A stretch of 64,000 nucleotides of DNA from Antitrichia curtipendula (Eukaryota; Streptophyta; Bryopsida; Hypnales; Leucodontaceae), in assembly GCA_951230915.1 (NCBI GenBank), contig OX579638.1, positions 22,524,696 to 22,588,695 on the forward strand, in the 5' to 3' direction. Numbering within the stretch: position 1 is the stretch's first letter; each line of letters begins with the position of its first letter. This document shows, piece by piece, positions 35,768 to 48,897 of this stretch. The notes beneath the pieces were generated by a model. That model searched no databases, was not told where the DNA came from, and saw only the letters and a list, made by a program, of their open reading frames with translations. Both the position numbers and the translations under genes were made by a program.

Positions 35768-38700
35768 TCAACTTTGGCAAAGACTGGCTATCTCTTCACT
35801 GATCCCTTCGCTGAGATCGTCCTCAGCTGCCTCCATACCAAGTGCCTGATACATTTAAACAAAGCCACTGTTACCTTGCCAAAGCTGAGCGTGCAAGTCG
35901 AAACGTTTATTTTCTTCTGGACATACACTCCGTAAGATGAATAGTTACGGATAGAAATACACCCGGTCCGCCGATATTACTCGGAACTATCAGTAAAACG
36001 TATGTATTTAATGTCTAAAGAACATAGTCAGAACACTATTCAACTGAAGCATAAATTCAGAACATCCGGAAATCCTACCTGGTAGATCGATTCCACAATA
36101 CTCTGATCAACATAATGACCTACAGGAATTTTCTGGGACCGCATCTTCTCAAGCAGTTGATAGGCCTGATCATCCACGAAGGGCTCAACAGTCAACAGTC
36201 ATGATCATGAGTAATTTCTTTTCTTTCAGTAGCAAAAATTACTCATGACTTGAGAAAACAGAAGCACCAATGAAAATAGTACACCACCTGCTCCGAATTC
36301 CCTTCGCGAAAGTAAAACTCAATAAGTAAAGCATACAGATCACCTACTCGCAATGCAGCCTGCAAGCTTAGAGAGGTTAGACGAAACTAATGAACATCGC
36401 CGTCCTTCGTTACCATTCAGATGATTCATATGTCTATGTTAAGCTTCGGTACAACAGAATCTACATGCTTGAGTGGCCAATCTGACTTGAAGCCAGGAAT
36501 TCAGTTTCAGTAAAGAAAAAGGAAACGCATTGATAAATACATAAGACGTGACCGGTACCTGGGGGCTTCCCTTGTTGCGAGAGAGCTTTGTGAGGAGCTC
36601 TCTGCAAGCCTTCACCATTCCCACAGGATCAGTCTTTGCCATTCTTCGAATCTGAGAGATCAGCATGTAATTTTAAATTTATCCACAGGTCCACAACAGT
36701 CTTCTCATCACTGAATGTGTAATCTTTAATATAAAATAATCTAACGACACAAAACGTGAATTCAAAAGACATTTGTCTGATCAAATAATGGCTGAAGACG
36801 GGATGATGTATGCAAGAACCTGTCCGAAATGTTCCATCTCAGCAATGCGGGTTTGCAAAGATTTGAGTTTCTCATCTTTATCGAACTTCGATTTTTTCAG
36901 ATACTTTAATGCTTCAGCCATGGCTCCTAGTGCCTGAACTTCCCTCGAAGAAAGATGGTTAGATTCCGACTATCTTGCAAATGACGTCATGAACACTCGC
37001 ATGAACTAGCACAGTACCTTCCTCACTAGACATAACAAACCTCGATGATACCATATTTAAACTAGTTCCTAAAGTCTGTCTATTAAATGTTCGCAACATT
37101 ATGATCATAGGTCAATCTGAGGATACGGCCAGGATAACCTTACCTTCTCGTAATCTCTAAACTCGTCAATTTCAATTTGAGCGCACGCTTCATAAAACGA
37201 AGCAAGTGACTCCATTTCACCAGCTTTTGTGTACATCTGAACAAACAGAAAGCATTTTTTACGTTCATCTGAATTTGGAGCTAATTGCCAGAATGTACTG
37301 AATTTGTACAAGTTTGCATTAGTAAAAGACCTGCACAATTATCTTCATGGCACTGGGATCCCCATGCCAGTCGAGAATCTGCAGGTAATTAGCAGCCAGG
37401 ATAAAAATATCCTTCTGCCTGCAGGTATTTGAATTATACACTTAGGTTACACGATCTCAGACGAGACTTCATCCAATTTGAGACTGCAATCGATTTACTT
37501 CGTCTCAAGTTCGAATCACCTGGACACATTCGCGAAAAAAATGATCCTCTCCGTGTCTCCCGATTTTAGTAAAGCCTGGAAGAGTGAAAATTATTGAATA
37601 AGAAGAAAGAAATATAAGAAAACCGTACATAGTAAGCACTTGGTTCACTGAAATTTGACAAGATAATTCGCAGGAGCATGAGTCCTGTTTCAATGCCGGC
37701 TTCGTAAAAAATATCCGCTTTGCGAAGGAAAAAATTATATAATAATATAACGTTTGACAGGGAGAAACGCACAAGATGGATACAAAACCTTCATAGCCAT
37801 CACGCGATCTCCAGCTTGAGTGTATTTCTTGCATGCAAGGTGGTAAGAGCCTTGTGCGTGACAAGAAGCCGCCAGACGCGAGAGAAGTTGAGAATGCTCT
37901 TCATCTCTTTTGTCGTCATGGTTAGGGCAAATAGCCTCGGCCATCGCCTCCGTGATGGTAATGCCTTCTTTTGTACACTACACGAAGCAACTCTGAAACT
38001 GAAAATAATGATCCAAATGAAATAACGAAAGACTCCAGTGAAGAGAAAAACCTACAACATCAAGTGCTTGATGGTGTAACTTGGCTGCAATGAATAGCTT
38101 CACTGCCTTGTCAAACTGTTTGTGCTGCAAGAGATAATCTCCACACCTAGTACCACAAAAACAGCGAATCGATCAAGTTGTTCGGATCAATACTTAGAAA
38201 GATACTCAACAATCAATTAAATGTAGGAAATTATATGTAGTAAAATTCAGTTTAGTATCACCTACAGAAATATCTTACTTTGCAAGGAGTGAAGGATCCG
38301 CCGATTCATCAAGACTTTCGGCAATATTTCTTAGTGCATCAAATAGCTGGGAACGAAAGCAGATATCAATTGCAGTTCCCAAATCTCCGCCCTGCACAAG
38401 TAGCGCGACTTAGGCAAATGTCAAACGACAGGAATACAAACATTTCTGTTTCATCAATCTTAAACTGTCGATGTGATTGAAGACAGAATCCTACGCCAGG
38501 AATTCTGACATTTATCGGCAAAGTAGTTCCAAACTTCACGAACATTTGATTTTGAATCCAAGACCTTTCTTAATCCTTTTTACAACCAAAAGAGGAAGAT
38601 CGAATGAAATAGAGCATGAAACTGAAGACTTTCATAAAGAATTTGGATCAAGAAAAACTCCGATACCTTTGGAGTGGTTTCAAAATTGAATGTACATTTG

Positions 38701-41700
38701 GAATTTTCAGACTACAACTAGTTCCAGGCAATGTATTACAATTCGTTTCTCGTGCGACTATCACAGTCAGAAGACGTCAAAGAAAAAACACAGCATGAAA
38801 ACTAGAATTGGACTTAAAAATATATCTCTAATAATCGGAGGAAACCTTGAGGCTTTCAAGGGTCCTTTTGTCTGCCCTTCGCGATGGGGAAATGACAAAA
38901 GGAACGACGAGCACTGTCAACTTATGTAGAAGACTGACCTGTATAAAGTGGTAACGTCAGGTAAATTCGGGTATGAACCTACAAAGAGTTGGACAGGGCA
39001 ACATTTCCGAAGTAATTTATGACATGCAATAGACGGAAAACACTATCTCGTCATGTTTGGATTTCCCAACCTTTTGATAAAGGAGCGCAGCCTCTTCACT
39101 CATGCCTTTCTTCAGGAAATATGTTGCCGAGACAAGCATCACTTCCTTGGAACTCTGATAAGGAAGCAAGAAGGAATCACAACCCACGAATTAGCATCTT
39201 CACCCTCAAACATCTACGGACAACAGAGAGATAATTGTTATCCAAGCAGATGAACTCTTTCTTCGACTCATGCAAAGGTTAGATTCTCTTTGTGCACATC
39301 ATTGCCTCAAAACATCCAGGAGAATATCGATGAGGTTTACCTGAAGAGATAATGGCAAAAGCTCGCTATCCATGCCAGTCTTCATGGCCAACTGTGCAGC
39401 ATAACTTGACTTTCCGGCCACCTTAAAAAAATGCATGCCCTGGCGGATGTCACCAATTTTCTCATACTGCAGAGACCAGCGTGGTCATAAGCGAAGCAAA
39501 TCCTGACTACTCACGACTCTGTATGACATGCTCGCCAACGATTTTAATCCTTCAGCAATTTATATTTGAGACAATTATGACGCAATTGCAATACTGGATC
39601 TTTAAAGTGATTTTTTACTCAATACCTCTCGAGCCAATTGAAAGGCAGCCGCAGCATTTCCAGTCGAAGACGCGACCTCAGCAGCAGCATCAAAATCCTT
39701 CTCGTAGCAATGCACTCGAACCAAAGAGCATATATCCCCTGCCTGCAGGATTACCATATGAATTACATAAAGGGAGAAAAGGACCAAGGGACATCAGGTC
39801 AATATATTATGTAAATGGCATTTTCACCAACACATAAAATCCACTGAAAGGTAGCAAGCACGTTAAATAAATACGTTTCTCTTGCTATCAGAAATACATA
39901 CTCGTTTTTGGATCTGTGTGAAGACTCGAGACACAACACCGAGCCATCGTTACCGAACAGGGGGTTTGTACCATCTTTACTGTCAAGTAACCTCTAACAT
40001 GACCTCCATTTGACATTCAGCATTTCAATTATGTCGAACCACAGGTACAAATAAACAGAGGCTAACGTACAGCACTGTAGTACTCAACAGCTTCTGATAA
40101 GAGGTCATTGGCTTCACAAAAGTGAGCCCACCACCGTTGCAATTCTGGATCGGAGCTATTGTCGATGTAATCTTGCAGCTCTTCGACTTTCTGGGCTGCA
40201 TAGAGCATCCGCGGGACTTCATACCTGCATTCTGCAGAAAGGGAATTATAATAACACTTTCTGAAGAGACGAGTGCTAATCCTAAATCAAGCTCTTTTAA
40301 ATATCTTTCAGTTTCTGCATATAAATCTGAAAGATTTTACCTGTGCGTTCCAGAGAGCTCGAAGTGATGAGTAGCATCCTTGTATTTTCCTCTAGCTTCT
40401 AAGTATTTAGCATAAGAGTGGTGTGTGTTTTTGAGGTGCACGCGATCATTCCTCGTGGCTACTTCTAGTGCCTTCTCCCAATCACAGCAAAGCTGCACAG
40501 TAAATGAGTATGGAGATAAGAAATCTTCAATCCTCAATACTCCAACTTCTGCGATATTCAATTATTAATGATTATACATGTGAACACACAGTTTCATACT
40601 TGATGTAGTTGATTGAGCAGATCATATCGTTTACAGTTTTCGTAAAGTTGCTTCGCATCATCAGTCAGACCCAACTGAAGTGCCACCATCGCAACCCTTG
40701 CATCTTCTTCCTGTAAGATCGACACTGCAATTGATCAAATAAAAGCACTACGACCGTCCATTCATTTGTCCAACAGCAAATCCGTCAGTCTAATGAATTT
40801 GATAGACCATAGCTACACAACTGTTATTGAATGTTTACCGGCTCATTTTCAGCTTTTTCGATCAATTGAACTCCAAAGGCATCTTGCATCCGACCGAAAC
40901 AATAGGCAGCTATGTCTGTTCGTTTAGTCTTCACACAAATGGCGGCCAGGTTTTTCCAAAAAACATGGTCTTGTATCCAAGAGATGGATTTGTACGCGGC
41001 CACCAGCATAATTGGCCCTAAGACTAAGTTGTAGTTGAAATTAGTCAGACTTTTTTTAGTTTTCTGGTCAACATCCTCCTGTAATGCAACATATTTCAGA
41101 AGGCATGGACTGAATAAAAATGACCGATAGAGATCATGTTACCGACAAAGTGTTTACATGACAATGGATGTAGCATTTCGAAAGTGATGTAGTTGCCACA
41201 GCTGACATCGCGAACAGGCTCAATCTCACTTCTAACTACTTGATTAGAACGCGGGGATAAGCGGAATACTTACAAAACCTACAAAATCTCGAAGAACTTT
41301 CATCTCGAAGGGTCCAGGAGCAGCAAGATCTTCAGCACTTGGAGCTGGACCTTCAGTATAAAATATAAGATGCGGTACAGATATTCCGACAAGAAGGCGC
41401 TGATTATTGAGTACCTCTATCTGCTTTGTAACCAAATCAAGCTTGTAAGCTTTTATACACGATTACAGAGAGCTGCAGTATCTAGATTCTAGAGTAGATC
41501 TTGACTGATTCGATTTGTAACAAAAAAAAACCCTTCAGATATTGAAACGTTCCACATACCTTCTCATATTCGAATATGCCCTGCGGGTAGTCCGATGTCA
41601 CAAAGAAAGTAAATACATGCGAAGCGAAAGTCTCTATCTCCTCAAACTCGTCAGAAGTTTCCATCTGCGGGCCATTGCTTGCTTAGTTAATTCCCTTAAA

Positions 41701-43265
41701 CCTAACTATGAATTGGAGAGAATAGAAAATGTATGCAAATAAGCATTTATCTACAACATGCACTCGGAAAAATGAAAACACAGTTCCATGTACATTCAGT
41801 CACAAAAGCATCTCGTGATTATTCTCTGAGCTTCTCGTGAGCAATTCTATGACCACACCTCTGAGCATACTGTTTGACATGCAAGGAGCCTGCAGTCCTC
41901 GTCATCCCAGCAGTGCGAAACAGGTTGGCTACTCCCAAAGTCGTGACAGAGGAATTTGTCCAAATAATCGTCATATACAAAAATCTTCGCTTCAATTCCA
42001 GCGTTCTCTGCAAGGAAGCTTATTTTGGTCCCGTCGCAATTACATCGCACAGAGAGAATCTTCTTCACTGTATCCACCTGATTCAGATTCAATAGCTTGT
42101 CATCAATTCACAGCACTCGCACACACAATCAGAATCATCGAATGTCTCAGGAACACCTCATTTGAAGCGTTCATGAAGTTCATGGAAACGACGGTACCTT
42201 CCGGCCTGAAGGAAGTCCAGAAGGCTTCACTTCACTCTGCTCAAGCTTCCACAAGCGAATTCGGTTCTCACTTGTCACTGCGGCAAGCACTTCCTCGCAG
42301 ACTTCAAGTTGCAAAGGTTTTCCCTGGTACTCGTCGACAACGAGCAGCTGCTTGAGCTCCCCCTGCACACCATAGCCATGTCCAAATGCAGCGATTCTGT
42401 GTGAACTGTGACAATATTCCCTCTCTTTTGAATTAAGGATTTAAATTCAACTATTCCATTGAGCGGGAGAGGAGAAGTTGACTCGATAAAGAACCGGTAG
42501 TTAGTGTAAGTTCATCTTTCCAAATTGCGGTTTGAAAATCAAAAACTTCAAGCAAATTACCAGTCACTATTTTTTGCTATACACAACAATAACCATGGCC
42601 ACAGTCTCACTGTCCATCCAAAATTTTGTTTGAGACATTGGCCACAGGAATAACTATGTACTGCAAAACAGAAACCCTAGACATAGTATGTATTGTACTT
42701 AGTTGTTGGAAGCTCTTGGATACAATAATTATAAGATTCACTTCATAAACTCAATTAGAATCAAATCCAAGCTTGAAAATGAAATTACCAATAAGGATAG
42801 TCATTCTTTAAATGTTTATTTGACATAAGTTATTAAATTGCACAAAGAAATAAAATATAGATATTTCTAGTAATTTGGGCAACTTTTTGCTTAATAATTA
42901 ATTAAAGTGCCAAAAAAATTAAGTAGCCTAAAAAATAGTATAGCAAAATTGGGCAATTCTAAAATTAGATTAAAATAAGTTAAACATTCATCCAAATTGT
43001 TCTTACAATTTTTAGATGGTTGTTGCTACTTTCATTTAAGCAACCGCATTTACCTAAACCCTTGTCTTGACTTCCAAACCCTGAACTCTCTACCTTGTGT
43101 GTTAGAGTTTTATTAAGTGTCAGGGTTTGTTGCGTGTGAGAGAGATTGTGCTTTAGAATGGTCAAAATATGAGGCAAAAAACTTTGCAATGTATATTTAG
43201 AATTATTGACAAAGAAGAAATGCAAGATTGTGTAGAGTGAATTGAATTTCTATGAACTAAGCAAT

Positions 43266-43341
<76 letters not shown>

Positions 43342-44284
43342 AGGATAAACTCATAAGATCAATAATTTTTCAAAAATTTAGGTATCATTTTAATTATTTA
43401 TTTTCTTGACCAAGATGCAAAAAAACTATGATAGAAAAAAAAAGACACTAAATCAATTAGGCTTAAAAGAAGGTTGACATTCCAAAAATTTAGGTCATGA
43501 TTATTGACTATTGATTTCACATAATATTATATTTGTCTCATGAGAGTTGAACATATGAATGGAGGGAGGTGCATCCTTTGCAAAACTAAAGAAGGTCATA
43601 TAAAATGATGAGGTCATATTAAACCTTTAAGGACAAGACTTGCACTCCACCTTCTACTGCCATGAATATGTAACCATTGTGGATGGTCAAATATGCACCT
43701 TCCACGATGCTAATCTTTGCCACATGCTCAATTCCTGTATATGTCAAATTTTTTTTTTAAATAACACACATTGCCTTTCAAACCAAGATCTAATTGTTTG
43801 GTAGAAATTGAAAAAGAGGTTATATTGAGGACGTGCATTGTACCATGTGAAGTGAGCTGAAAAGTTTCTGCATCATTGAATTTCCATATCAAGTAGTGTT
43901 GTTTCCACAAATCTACACCCTTGATGGTTGATAACACGGACAACACTTTTACATTTGCCTGAAACCCAATACCCAATTGCAAAATTGTAAAAGAAATATC
44001 ATACGCTACTAATAGCTTGCATTTCGTCATCATCGGTTATCAAGCAACCGTGTTCCGTGGAGCTAATTGCACTATATATGGATTATCAAATCCTCTATTT
44101 GTGGTATTAAAATTGAATATTATGAGTTGTGAGGCCGGGAACTCACTGGATTGTTGAGGTGGAGAACAGCAGCTTGCTTTGAAGCAATTTGAACAATGGC
44201 ACTATGTCCGCGGCATCTCCATGCAAAATCCCAACTCACTTCCTCTGTTGTACCGGCTTTGGATTTGATGGTTTCTTCCATCAT
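35768..44284 (-). CDS. IFT140: Intraflagellar transport protein IFT140 (N-terminal part not found)
   Basis: 25 exons: 44284-44147, 43958-43844, 43734-43625, 42362-42198, 42077-41871, 41664-41560, 41423-41274, 41078-40839, 40710-40600, 40492-40341, 40224-40071, 39742-39626, 39466-39341, 39154-39071, 38391-38279, 38146-38052, 37964-37789, 37575-37520, 37418-37331, 37236-37144, 36933-36820, 36651-36559, 36359-36288, 36165-36079, 35845-35768. Every junction keeps phase, giving about 1010 residues and a TGA stop. Exons 1-7 are WD40 propeller sequence ([28 protein letters not shown]). Exons 8-25 are TPR-like helices ([44 protein letters not shown]). IFT140 is a core IFT-A subunit that drives retrograde transport in cilia, here presumably sperm flagella. 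Family members have ~1400 residues, so roughly the first 350-450 are missing. The ATG at 44284 follows an in-frame stop without a clear acceptor, so the true 5' end is unresolved. Confidence 0.92.
43269..43340. repeat. (TA)n microsatellite in an IFT140 intron
   Basis: About 35 TA units run without interruption in the 1.26-kb intron between 43624 and 42363. The duplicate of this intron at 62 kb lacks it. Confidence 0.95.
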
Positions 44285-47200
44285 GGTTGTCACAATTTGA
44301 AGTTAAAAAGTCACAAAATGTATCAATGAGGGTATTTTTATATGAGCTTGAAGGTAAGGTTAAATCATGAGTAGAAGTCTAAGTCGTTGGAAAAAGGTCA
44401 TTGAATACGTATTTTTTTGTATGCTCGTATATTCTTTTCATCAATATTGTCTTTTGATTTATAGATGATTTTATTATTCAACCCTCAAGAAAAATTGCAG
44501 AAACAAAAGACGATTTGGAAGACAAATATTGAATTCTCTCATACTTCTTGGTTTTAAATTTGTTGTTAAATTTTACTAAGAAGATATGGTTCACATAATC
44601 TACTTTTTATTCCACTTTGAATATTTCAAAAACTGACTAAATTATAATTACTTTGAAGAATTGTTTTTGAAGGCCTAAACAATTTCTAATTTTGAAATTT
44701 TGAAATTTCAATTTTTTATTTTTCTACTTAATTTTTGTTAATCAATATCCAAAAAAGTATACCATTTATATCATGGTATTTCTCACTATTATCTCATTTT
44801 TCATGGTAATGGCATGATTAACCCTCAAACATCAACACATATGTTTGGCGTCTGATGGATGACAAAGAATCCTTCTAGTAGGATAGAAGTGCAACTATTC
44901 ATCCTCAAAATTTGTTGCAAGAAGGGGAGGGCTTTTACAATAGTTTGACTTCTAATGAATGCTTTTGCTATATCTTAAGCCAATGATTCACAAGGTAATG
45001 AAAAGGGATGATTTCCAAAGTCACCCATTCATCCTTTAATGGTTAAATTTTTTGTAATTGTTTTGATTTTTACAAATAATTTATAAATAATCATATATAT
45101 ATATATATGATTATTTGTGTATGTGTGTTTTGTTTTTTGAAATTTTAAAATTATAAAAAAATGAAGATAAATCTACGATGTAATTATTATATGAAAAAAT
45201 ATAAAATTAATGAATGCATATTTTTTTAATATAAAAAAACAAACTAATGAAGTTTGACTGAGTCAAAAATTGAGGACAAAATTCAGAAAAGGGTTGGAAA
45301 GGAATTTTTTTAACATTTTCAAACATTCTCTTTGAATTTTGTCCTTAACTTTTGATTAGAGACTCAAAATCTCACAAGGATTTTTGGGGACACAAGTCAT
45401 CTTTATTTCCCAACTATTCTTAGTTCAAAGTTTTTTGAATTTTTTTTCTACTACACGCAAATGAGGTCTGAAATTTTATTTCAAACACAATTCCTACTTT
45501 TGACTTAAATATGAGCAATTGAGCTCCTACTAATTATAATTTACATATCCCACATGGGTTGTTCTATCTCCTACCGTATATAAACAACTCCCTAGTCATT
45601 TGAAATTCAACTTAAGTTGGAGATGCCTTTAAACCTTTGTGATGTGGTTGTTGGATACATTGTTCTTAGTGATTTGAAAGTTGGGTTTTTATAATTTTAT
45701 TTTTAGGCAATTAAACTATCTCACATTGCATACCGCACTTGGGACCCCTTCTTGGTTTGTATGTTGTAGGGCACAGGAGGAGCAATGTGGCCTCGGTCTT
45801 CAAAACCACACGCCAACTTAGCATTTGGCTCTCTATTTTGGACGTAGAAATTATGATTTTTTGAGGAGTACTTTAAAATTAGTAAAACAATTTTTTTGAA
45901 AATAAAAAATATGTTCAATGTATACACCTTTAAAAAAAAGGTACCTTAGGAAGGAAAATGATTGAAATTTTTTCTAAGTAGGAGAACTATAAAAGTATAA
46001 AATCTCAAGAAAATAAGTCTTTGATGTTTTAATTTGTGAAAAATAGGGGGAATTTTTTTTAAGAAACTAAAATATTTCTATTTGGGAGAATTTTATGACG
46101 AAGATATTTCACCAAAAGAATGATCTCAAAACCATCTTCAATCAATGTTCTGTTCAGAAGTGCACACACAGAGGAGCTTTTATTAGCACACATGTGGAGG
46201 ATATAAAATAATATTTTTTTAAATTTTCTTTGGTAGTCACATGCCCATCTAGTGTGGAAATAGCCCATAGAAATTGCAAGTCTACATCCATAGTACTAAA
46301 AAAAACTAAACCGCAAAGTGTGACAAATTAGCTAAATCAAAATTTAATTATAAAAGTTTTTTTCAATTTTTTTGAAAAACTAGGAATCTCAACACTTCCA
46401 AATTAGCCGTCTTTAGTAAAAATTCCAAATATATTGGCTTCATTTTCCAAAAGTTATGGCTGATGACAACTTTGTCACTCCAATTGTGATGCAAAATAGG
46501 ATTGATCTTTCTTGCAATCACCCACATGTTGTAGTTTGTGGTTTAAAATTAAACCTTTGTGAAGAGATTTGCCAATAAAATATTGCTAATTTAACAAAAT
46601 TGTAATTTTTCTTTGTCCACTACAAATCTTGCATTACCAATTACATCCCTTCTACATTGAATTATAGAGGTTTTAAGGGGCCATGTACTAATTAATCAAA
46701 ATTACACACTATATAAATATCTACCTTTGTTGTGCATCAATAGTTATAGAAGTATCTGGTATCTATCTGGTATCTATCTTTGTTGTACTTCAAGTATTTG
46801 TTTTACATCATGTTTCAAACATCTAATTTTCTATAATAAGTCTCTTTAATTTTTTTGTCCCCTTAGTATCCCTATTTAGTGCTCTTGCAAAGACTTATCA
46901 ATACATTTTCTACATGGGAAGACCAATGTTGGTTACACAATGTTCAATGAACTTCGGATTGCAAACTTTGTTGCAATAATAACATAGCATTCAATAGCCT
47001 TCATGCCTATTGTTTTTTCCTTCATGCGCCCTGCTCATCGCATTGAGTCTTCACCTGTCTACTTAGCTATTGATGAAATATTGTTGGGTGTGCAATAGGC
47101 TCCACACCATCTACTGTAGAATCAAGGTTGAGCTTCATGTTGGGCTTCCGGCTTAAGGTAGAGCCACCCATTCATGATCAGTGACCCATTCCCAATCTAT

Positions 47201-47510
47201 AGGTGCAGTTATTTTTTATCACATTTTCTGAAGCTTGGAATGTTTTTTTTCTTAACTAGTCAAGGTTGGAACTAATAAGTTCATGACCCATGTCCCAAAA
47301 CAGTGAGAAAGAAAGTAGGAAATAATGAGTAAAAAATTAGTTCTTGAATGATCGGAATTGTAAGAATCTAAACATTGGCTATGGGTCTGGCGCACTTTTT
47401 GCCTCTCAAAATTCATAGTAATTTCAATTGAAGCAACAATTTTTCAATTTTTTTTCAATTCCCGTCATTTCTATTGATGCACCTTTGAAAATATTCGTTT
47501 TGCCTTGCAC
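44285..47510. other. AT-rich stretch upstream of the recognised IFT140 exons
   Basis: The N-terminal IFT140 exons should lie in this direction, but no propeller sequence was recognised on the minus strand. A 151-bp dispersed repeat at 44850-45000 matches 30292-30480. A short frame around 45780-45860 on the minus strand (NREPNAKLACGFEDRGHI) looks more protein-like than its surroundings but could not be assigned. Confidence 0.45.
44850..45000 (+). repeat. Dispersed repeat, copy 2
   Basis: It matches 30292-30480 in the same orientation, with approximate boundaries. Confidence 0.6.
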
Positions 47511-48809
47511 TAAGGTAACATGCTCTTAAAGCAACCATTTAAGGGCTGGTCCGCCTTTTCCACAAGGCTTCCGTAGACAAAAATATTTTTAGGTCATTTT
47601 TCAGAGAAAGAAAAATAGATGTGGGGAACCTAACACAAGTGGTTTTGTATTTTTCCAAACATTTTCGAATTACTTATAAATTTTCAAAGATTCAGGACAT
47701 AGGCACCTATTTGTGATCATAGGTCTTCCAAAATCAGTCCACTTGCAACTTGTAAAGAGATGTGCGGAAATCAAAGACAATGATTGGCTCTTGCAGTAGA
47801 AAAATAAGTTTTCCTCCATGCATTCAATTGCTAAACTGGTCCATTTAACCCCTAAAGCCCTGAATAGTGTTTTCTTTCAAATTTTCACATAACATTTTCT
47901 CAAGGAGTAGCTTTAAGGCCCAACAATTTTCATAACTTTTGACTACATGGTTAAAAAGTTATTGCATGATATGTCATTTTCATAGCTCGGCGGGGAGCCC
48001 AGCAGCAAAAAAAACTTCTTTAAAAATCACTTTTAAAAAAAATTAAAATTTGAAATTGGTTCTTTAGATTTATATGTATGTCAAAGGCTTTGAATCATTC
48101 CATTCTGATCAATGAGTCAAAAGTTATGAGGATTCTTAGTTTGAGGGTAGTTATGGAATATCTACTCTAAAATAAAATTTGAAGTCCTTTATTTAACTTG
48201 ATTTTCAATATTTTTGAAAAAAAATAAAAACATTGGGTGTAGATTGTTTATTACAACACTACAATCGTTGGGATTGGCATTTTTCAATTTCATAAATAAA
48301 TTCTTGACAATTTAGTGTTTTGAATCATTCTCTACCTCTTCCTACTTACTATTTTTTTCCTATATGTTTTACAATTCCAAATGATCTGAAAATTTTCAAG
48401 CATGTAGCCAACTTGCCTTGAAAAATGCTCCAAAGAAGCACCACTGTTTTGGACATTTTTTCATACAAATGTGACCTTGTGAAGGGCAGCTGCCCATTTT
48501 TTTGCAGGGACAAAAAAAGGATTTTTGTCAATTCAAACACTATTATCTTGCAATCCACATGGTGGAAAATTCTGAAATTTTTTCTACATCTTCTTAAACA
48601 AGTTTACTACAAGATCCTACGGTTACAAGTGTCCAAAAATGTTTTTTTTCTAAAATTTGGCACTAGTATTAGAAATGGCAGTTTTGGAGCGATTTTGGTG
48701 AAAACATAGTCAAAAACCTTTAGGGGTTAAGGATCAACCCATCTCCATTGTCCACCTAAAACTAGGGGCGGTTTGAAGAAGATGGGTGCTTTTAGAGCAG
48801 ACTACCTTA
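47511..48809. mobile_element. TA-flanked inverted-repeat element with a nested insertion
   Basis: The left end is TAAGGTAACATGCTCTTAAAGC and the right end GCTTTTAGAGCAGACTACCTTA, an inverted pair. The left third matches 55822-56110 closely (AAGGGCTGGTCCGC, TTTTTCAGAGAAAG, TTTCAAAGATTCAGG, CAATGATTGGCTCTT). The segment 47845-48730 is an inserted TTAA element that is absent from the related copy. Both copies end in TA. Confidence 0.75.
47845..48730 (-). mobile_element. TTAA-flanked transposon, inverted copy nested in another element
   Basis: The left end is TTAACCCCTAAAG and the right end CTTTAGGGGTTAA, so TTAA flanks both sides with inverted CCCCTAAAG termini. The reverse complement shares CTGCCATTTCTA, AACCGTAGGATCTTGTA and GATTGCAAGAT, in order, with 30870-31801. 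Length is 886 bp and no gene is present. The related host element at 55822-56234 lacks the insertion and keeps a single TCAA at the matching point. Confidence 0.82.
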
Positions 48810-48852
48810 CTCCAGATCATATCTGGAATTGCTTATTTGATCGGCTATGGGT

Positions 48853-48897
48853 GTAAGGTAGTCAATGTAAATGGTCGCTTTAAGAGCATACTACCTT
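48853..48897. repeat. Solo inverted ends of the TA-flanked element
   Basis: TAAGGTAGTCAATG and its partner CATACTACCTTA bracket AAATGGTCGCTTTAAGAG, the same terminal words as the larger elements at 47511 and 55822, with almost no interior. Confidence 0.6.

Noticed and set aside
45721..45927. Possible N-terminal IFT140 exon (NREPNAKLACGFEDRGHI)
   Set aside because: It does not align with any propeller blade of the family and lacks paired splice sites in a consistent phase.
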